DNA from: an uncultured Eubacteriales bacterium
GTDB lineage: Bacteria; Bacillota_A; Clostridia; Oscillospirales; Oscillospiraceae
DNA length: 8,775 nt
NCBI GenBank assembly: GCA_949747935.1
Contig: CATKHE010000123.1
Coordinates: forward strand, 1 to 8,775
Direction of reading: 5' to 3'
Shown: piece after piece, positions 5,493-8,775 of the stretch
How positions within the stretch are numbered: position 1 is the first letter of the stretch
How the letters are laid out: each line of letters begins with the position of its first letter
Notes under the pieces: generated by a model
The model's input: the letters and a program-made list of their open reading frames with translations, nothing else
Databases searched by the model: none
What the model was told of the DNA's origin: nothing
Translations under genes and position numbers: made by a program

Positions 5493-5521
5493 TTGCATTT
5501 TCTCCTCAAACCGGGTATAAT
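5493..5521 (+). promoter_or_regulatory. lepB promoter with embedded inverted repeat
   Basis: TTGCAT (5493-5498) and a perfect TATAAT (5516-5521) are 17 bases apart, 34 bases before the lepB start. A 7-bp inverted repeat, CCCGGTT (5488-5494) and AACCGGG (5509-5515), overlaps the -35 and abuts the -10. It could be an operator, or the remnant of a terminator for the upstream operon, though no T-run follows. Confidence 0.75.
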
Positions 5522-5554
5522 ACCACTCACGACACAAGGAAGCGAGGAACCGCT

Positions 5555-6199
5555 ATGGACGAATACAACGACCTGCCCCGGGAGCCGGAGGAGAGGGAGG
5601 ACCTGGAGGAAGAGGAGCTGGAACCGGAGGAGACCGAGGAGGAGAAGCCTTCCCGGCCGGGGGCCGAGCTGTTTGAGTGGCTTCAGCTGTTTTTGGGCTG
5701 CGTGGTGGCGGCGGTGGTGCTGTTCAACTGCGTGGCCCGTCTCACCCGGGTGGACGGGGAATCCATGGACAAAACCCTTCATGACGGCGAGATTATGCTG
5801 ATCTGGTCCCTGGGCTACACCCCGAAGCAGGGGGATATTGTGGTGGTGAACAAGACCTGTGTCCTTCTCCCGGGCTGGCCCGAGCCCCGGGCCATTGTGA
5901 AGCGGGTCATCGCCACCGGCGGACAGACGGTGGACATCGACTACGCCGCCGGAAAGGTCTATGTGGACGGCGAGGCCCTGGACGAGCCCTACCTCCATGA
6001 GGCGATGTATCTCCCCTTCTCCCCCGATATGGAGGGCACCCACTGGGTGGTCCCGGAGGGGTCTATCTTCGTCATGGGGGACAACCGCAACCACTCCACC
6101 GACAGCCGGGACGACCGGCTGGGCACCATCGACGCCGACTATGTGCTGGGGAAGGCGGTTTTCGCCCTGTGGCCCCTGGACCGTTTCGGCATTCTCTGA
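5555..6199 (+). CDS. lepB: Type I signal peptidase
   Basis: This 214-residue membrane serine protease removes signal peptides from exported proteins at the outer face of the cytoplasmic membrane. The catalytic Ser/Lys dyad is visible: Ser70 in GESMDKTL and Lys116 in AIVKRVIA. The box GDNRNHSTDSR (175-185) is the conserved S26 domain E. One transmembrane helix (about 43-62, LQLFLGCVVAAVVLFNCVAR) anchors the protein. The N-terminal cytoplasmic tail (residues 9-31) is very acidic, mostly Glu, and longer than in many LepB/SipS proteins. GAGG lies seven bases before the ATG. It has its own promoter and is followed by a strong hairpin, so it is probably monocistronic. Confidence 0.95.
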   Translation: MDEYNDLPREPEEREDLEEEELEPEETEEEKPSRPGAELFEWLQLFLGCVVAAVVLFNCVARLTRVDGESMDKTLHDGEIMLIWSLGYTPKQGDIVVVNKTCVLLPGWPEPRAIVKRVIATGGQTVDIDYAAGKVYVDGEALDEPYLHEAMYLPFSPDMEGTHWVVPEGSIFVMGDNRNHSTDSRDDRLGTIDADYVLGKAVFALWPLDRFGIL

Positions 6200-6213
6200 G
6201 CGAACAGCGATAA

Positions 6214-6250
6214 CGCCCCCGGCCGAAGCCTCGGCCGGGGGCGGCGTTTT
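6214..6250. terminator. Strong shared terminator between lepB and the convergent kinase-like gene
   Basis: A perfect 13-bp stem, CGCCCCCGGCCGA (6214-6226) with TCGGCCGGGGGCG (6231-6243), encloses an AGCC loop and is followed on the plus strand by GCGTTTT. It begins 14 bases after the lepB stop and ends just before the stop codon of the minus-strand gene (6249-6251). On the minus strand the stem is followed only by TTATCGC, so it terminates lepB well and the opposite gene less clearly. Confidence 0.8.
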
Positions 6251-6791
6251 AGCGGTGTTCCCGGGCATAGCGCAGAAATTCCGGGGTCCTGGACCAGTAC
6301 TTGATCCCCCAGTGGGCGAGGTCCCACTCCTCCATATAGTCGTTGCACTCGTAGTCGATATAATACAGCCTGCCGTCCTGGAGGACAAAATTGGTGGGAA
6401 AGTAGTCGATATTGAGCCCGGCAGGGCGGAGAAGCGCACACATGGCCTCCAGCTGCTCCAGACAGCAGGGGGGCAGGGCGTCCCGCAGCACCAGCTCGAA
6501 GGCCGTCGGGCCGTCGATGTACTCCTTTAAAAGACGCTCCCGCGCCCTGTCCACAGACAGAAGCCGGGGCATGGGGATACCGGCCTCCCGCAGGCGGGCG
6601 TAGTCCCTCAGCTCCGAGGACAGCTTGTCTCCAAACTGGTAGTAGTCGCAGGGCTCGTGGTGGATCTGCTTGAGCACATACCGCCCGCCCCCGTGGGACA
6701 CCAGGTAGGAGTAGCCCCCCTTGCCCCGGCCGAGCAGCCGCAAAACCGTGTAGCTCTCCCCGTTGACGCTCATCCGCGCGGCGCTGTCCAC
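6249..6791 (-). CDS. Small protein-kinase-fold phosphotransferase (RIO/Kdo-kinase-like), substrate unknown
   Basis: This 180-residue protein has a minimal kinase fold. A glycine-rich loop LGRGKGGYSYLV (20-31) is followed by the VAIK-type lysine in YVLKQI (Lys41), a likely helix-C Glu around residue 60, and a hinge LLKEYIDG (87-94). The catalytic loop is NIDYFPTN (127-134), corresponding to HxDxxxxN with Asp129 and Asn134. The metal-binding Asp is in YYIDYE (Asp146, DFG position). All core catalytic residues are present, so activity is plausible despite the small size, well short of a full Ser/Thr kinase domain. The start is GTG at 6791: AAGGAGG lies eleven bases upstream, whereas the internal ATG at 6773 is too far from it. 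It is convergent with lepB and divergent from recJ. It could phosphorylate a protein, sugar or lipid; the sequence does not decide. Confidence 0.75.
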   Translation of the reverse strand: MDSAARMSVNGESYTVLRLLGRGKGGYSYLVSHGGGRYVLKQIHHEPCDYYQFGDKLSSELRDYARLREAGIPMPRLLSVDRARERLLKEYIDGPTAFELVLRDALPPCCLEQLEAMCALLRPAGLNIDYFPTNFVLQDGRLYYIDYECNDYMEEWDLAHWGIKYWSRTPEFLRYAREHR

Positions 6792-6821
6792 AGTGGATCC
6801 CCCCTCCTTGTCTTTCGCCTG

Positions 6822-6850
6822 ATTTTATCACCTCCGGTCCGCCGGAGCAA
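6822..6850 (-). promoter_or_regulatory. Promoter of the kinase-like gene with a palindrome in the spacer
   Basis: On the minus strand, TTGCTC (6850-6845) and TAAAAT (6827-6822) are 17 bases apart, about 30 bases before the GTG start. The spacer and -35 contain a perfect inverted repeat, CTCCGG-TCCG-CCGGAG (6832-6847), placed where a repressor would block the promoter. The regulator is unknown. Confidence 0.5.
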
Positions 6851-6900
6851 GCCCCCGATGTAAAAAAGTGTAAAAGAGCCCTCTGATCCAGCATTTTGTC

Positions 6901-6930
6901 TTGAAAGGCTCCCCTTTCCTGTGCTATAAT
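6901..6930 (+). promoter_or_regulatory. recJ promoter
   Basis: TTGAAA (6901-6906) and a perfect TATAAT (6925-6930) are 18 bases apart, with TGC before the -10 giving an extended -10. Transcription should start near 6937, leaving a ~60-base leader before the recJ GTG. It is divergent from the kinase-like gene's promoter about 50 bases away. Confidence 0.8.
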
Positions 6931-6999
6931 GGGAGAGTTAATGTGAGATTATGCGCTCCGCCGCCGGCGGGCGCGGGAAGAGGGCGGAGGTGACCACCG

Positions 7000-8775
7000 G
7001 TGAAATACAGGCAATGGCAGGTGGCCGCCCCCTGCCCGGAGGGCCGTCTGGCCCTGGAGCGGGCGGGGTACTCCCCCCTGCTGGCGGGGCTGCTGTCCGC
7101 CCGGGGGGGGGAGCGCCCCGAGGAGGCCCGCAGACTGCTCTCCCCCCAGTCGGAGCCCATCCCCGACCCCATGCTGCTCCGGGACATGGACCGGGCGGCG
7201 GCCCGGGTGAGGCTGGCCCTGGAGCGGGGGGAGCGGATCGCCGTTTACGGCGACTACGACGTGGACGGCATCACCGCCACCTGTCTGCTCACCCGCTTTC
7301 TCTCCGCCCGGGGCGGGGACGTGCTCCCCTATATCCCCAGCCGCCTGGGGGAGGGCTACGGCCTGAACTCAGAGGCGGTGTGCCACCTGGCGGAGCAGGG
7401 GGTTAGGCTGATCATCACGGTGGACTGCGGCATCACCGCCGTGGAGGAGACCGCCCTGGCCGGCAGCTTGGGCATCGACGTGGTGATCACCGACCACCAC
7501 GCCTGCAAGGAGGCGCTGCCCACCGCCGCAGCGGTGGTGGATCCCCACCGGACCGACTGCCCCTACCCCTTCAAGGGGCTGGCCGGAGTGGGGGTGGCCC
7601 TGATGCTGGCCCTGGCCGTGGCCGGGGCGGAGGAGCGGCAGGGAGTCTTCGATGAGTTCTGCGACCTGGCCGCCGTGGGAACGGTGGCCGACGTAATGCC
7701 CATGACCGGAGCCAACCGGGCCATTGTCAGCCTGGGACTGAGGCGGCTGGAGCTCCACCGGCGGGGGGGACTGGCCGCACTGCTCCGGTGCGCGGGGCTG
7801 GAGGACCGGCCGGTGAGCTCCGTCTCGGTGGGCTACACCCTTGCACCCCGGATCAACGCCTCGGGCCGGATGGGCCGGGCGGAGGTGGCGGTGGAGCTGT
7901 TTCTGACGGAGGACCCCGCCCGGGCGGAGGAGCTGGCCCTGGAGCTGTGCGAGCTGAACCGGGAGCGGCAGGGCATTGAGAGCGACATCTTTCAGCAGTG
8001 CGTTCAGCATTTGGAGGAGGCCCCACAGAGAGACATCATCGTTCTGGCAGGAAAGGAATGGCACCAGGGGGTGGTGGGCATCGTGGCCTCCCGGCTGGCG
8101 GAGCGGTATGCCTGCCCCTGCTTTATGATCTGTCTGGACGGCGGGCTGGGCAAGGGCTCCTGCCGGTCCTGGGGAGACATCAACCTCTTTGAGCTGCTGT
8201 CCTCCTGCGCTCCGCTTCTGGAGAATTTCGGGGGACACGCCCTGGCCGCCGGCTTTACCGTCCGGGAGGAGAACATCCCCATGCTGGCCCAGACCCTGCG
8301 CCGCCGGGTGGCGGACAGGAGGCAGGGGGAGCCGCTGCCCTCCGTGCTGGAGATTGATCTGGCCGTCACCCCCCAGCACCTGACGGTGGAGGCGGTGGAG
8401 GCCCTGGAGCTGCTGGAGCCCTGCGGCACGGGCAACCCCCGGCCGGTCTTCCTGCTCCAGGGAGCGCAGGTGCACACCATGTCCCAGGTGGGCCGGGGCC
8501 GGCACCTGAAGCTGAAGCTGGAATCCCGGGGGAGCACCCTGGACGCTATCTTTTTCTCCAACCAGGGCGCTGAGCTGGGGCTTTACCCCGGCTGCCGGGT
8601 GGATGTGGCCTTCTACCCCCAGATCAACGACTTCCGGGGGTCGCGGACCATTCAGCTCCAGGAGGTGGACCTGGCCCTGGCCCCCTCCCGGGCCCAGCTG
8701 GAGCAGGCCATCTATGACAAATACCGCACCGGCGAGGCGCTGACCCGGGAGGAGGCCCTCTTCCTCCTGCCCCAG
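7000..8775 (+). CDS. recJ: Single-stranded-DNA-specific exonuclease RecJ (3' end beyond window)
   Basis: The first 592 codons are open to the window edge. RecJ is a 5'-3' ssDNA exonuclease acting in recombination, mismatch and base-excision repair. DHH-family manganese motifs are intact: DYDVDG (85-90), DCG (142-144), DHH (165-167), then GLAGVGVA, LAAVGTVADVMP and the INASGRMG segment. The DHHA1 domain follows with HQGVVGIVASRL and ENFGGHALAAG (GGH 411-413). An OB-fold with CGTGNPRPVF then covers about 485-580. The start is GTG at 7000: GGAGG lies nine bases upstream and an in-frame TGA at 6991 excludes earlier starts. A run of nine G residues spans 7103-7111 (codons 35-38). Firmicute RecJ proteins often carry a further C-terminal domain, consistent with the gene continuing to the right. 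Confidence 0.96.
   Translation, partial: MKYRQWQVAAPCPEGRLALERAGYSPLLAGLLSARGGERPEEARRLLSPQSEPIPDPMLLRDMDRAAARVRLALERGERIAVYGDYDVDGITATCLLTRFLSARGGDVLPYIPSRLGEGYGLNSEAVCHLAEQGVRLIITVDCGITAVEETALAGSLGIDVVITDHHACKEALPTAAAVVDPHRTDCPYPFKGLAGVGVALMLALAVAGAEERQGVFDEFCDLAAVGTVADVMPMTGANRAIVSLGLRRLELHRRGGLAALLRCAGLEDRPVSSVSVGYTLAPRINASGRMGRAEVAVELFLTEDPARAEELALELCELNRERQGIESDIFQQCVQHLEEAPQRDIIVLAGKEWHQGVVGIVASRLAERYACPCFMICLDGGLGKGSCRSWGDINLFELLSSCAPLLENFGGHALAAGFTVREENIPMLAQTLRRRVADRRQGEPLPSVLEIDLAVTPQHLTVEAVEALELLEPCGTGNPRPVFLLQGAQVHTMSQVGRGRHLKLKLESRGSTLDAIFFSNQGAELGLYPGCRVDVAFYPQINDFRGSRTIQLQEVDLALAPSRAQLEQAIYDKYRTGEALTREEALFLLPQ

Noticed and set aside
4328..6439. 703-codon minus-strand ORF
   Set aside because: It lies antisense to yhaN, lepB and part of the kinase region; it is Pro/Gln/Gly/Arg-rich and is a product of GC-biased third positions in the real genes.
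7369..8505. 378-codon minus-strand ORF opposite recJ
   Set aside because: It is antisense to clear DHH/DHHA1 motifs; its low-complexity His/Gln/Gly composition is typical of a shadow frame.

Overview
The window is from a GC-rich Firmicute, most likely a clostridial gut bacterium of the Oscillospiraceae/Flavonifractor type. I infer this from the strongly G/C-biased third codon positions, the clostridial form of the PNPase tail, the consensus Gram-positive promoters and AGGAGG-type ribosome binding sites, and a YhaO/YhaN-like nuclease-ATPase pair. The genus cannot be fixed from the sequence alone.

Layout. Bases 1-177 are the 3' end of pnp (S1 domain of polynucleotide phosphorylase), followed by a UUCG-loop terminator. 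Bases ~219-1200 form a visibly AT-richer accessory segment. It holds two divergent small XRE-type helix-turn-helix genes sharing an operator-like intergenic region, then ~570 bases with no conventional gene. That second stretch is not empty. It has a strong plus-strand promoter, a ~200-nt hairpin-rich leader, a 31-codon ORF for a small cationic membrane peptide, and a run of inverted repeats at the 3' end. Facing it is a near-consensus minus-strand promoter that would make a ~95-nt antisense RNA across the 3' end of the peptide mRNA. This is the layout of a type I toxin-antitoxin locus and is the main discovery candidate here.

From 1272 the core genome resumes. A promoter drives a probable three-gene operon: ymdB (cyclic-nucleotide phosphodiesterase), an SbcD/YhaO-like metallophosphoesterase, and a YhaN-like SMC/Rad50-type ATPase with a transmembrane hairpin where Rad50/SbcC carries its hook. 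The last two overlap by ATGA and should form one membrane-tethered nuclease-ATPase. Next come lepB (type I signal peptidase) with its own promoter, a strong hairpin terminator shared with a convergent minus-strand small protein-kinase-fold gene, and a divergent promoter region. Last is recJ (GTG start), which runs off the right edge.

Functionally the core genes cover RNA decay (pnp), nucleotide signalling (ymdB), DNA end processing (YhaO/YhaN, RecJ) and protein export (lepB). The segment between pnp and ymdB looks acquired.
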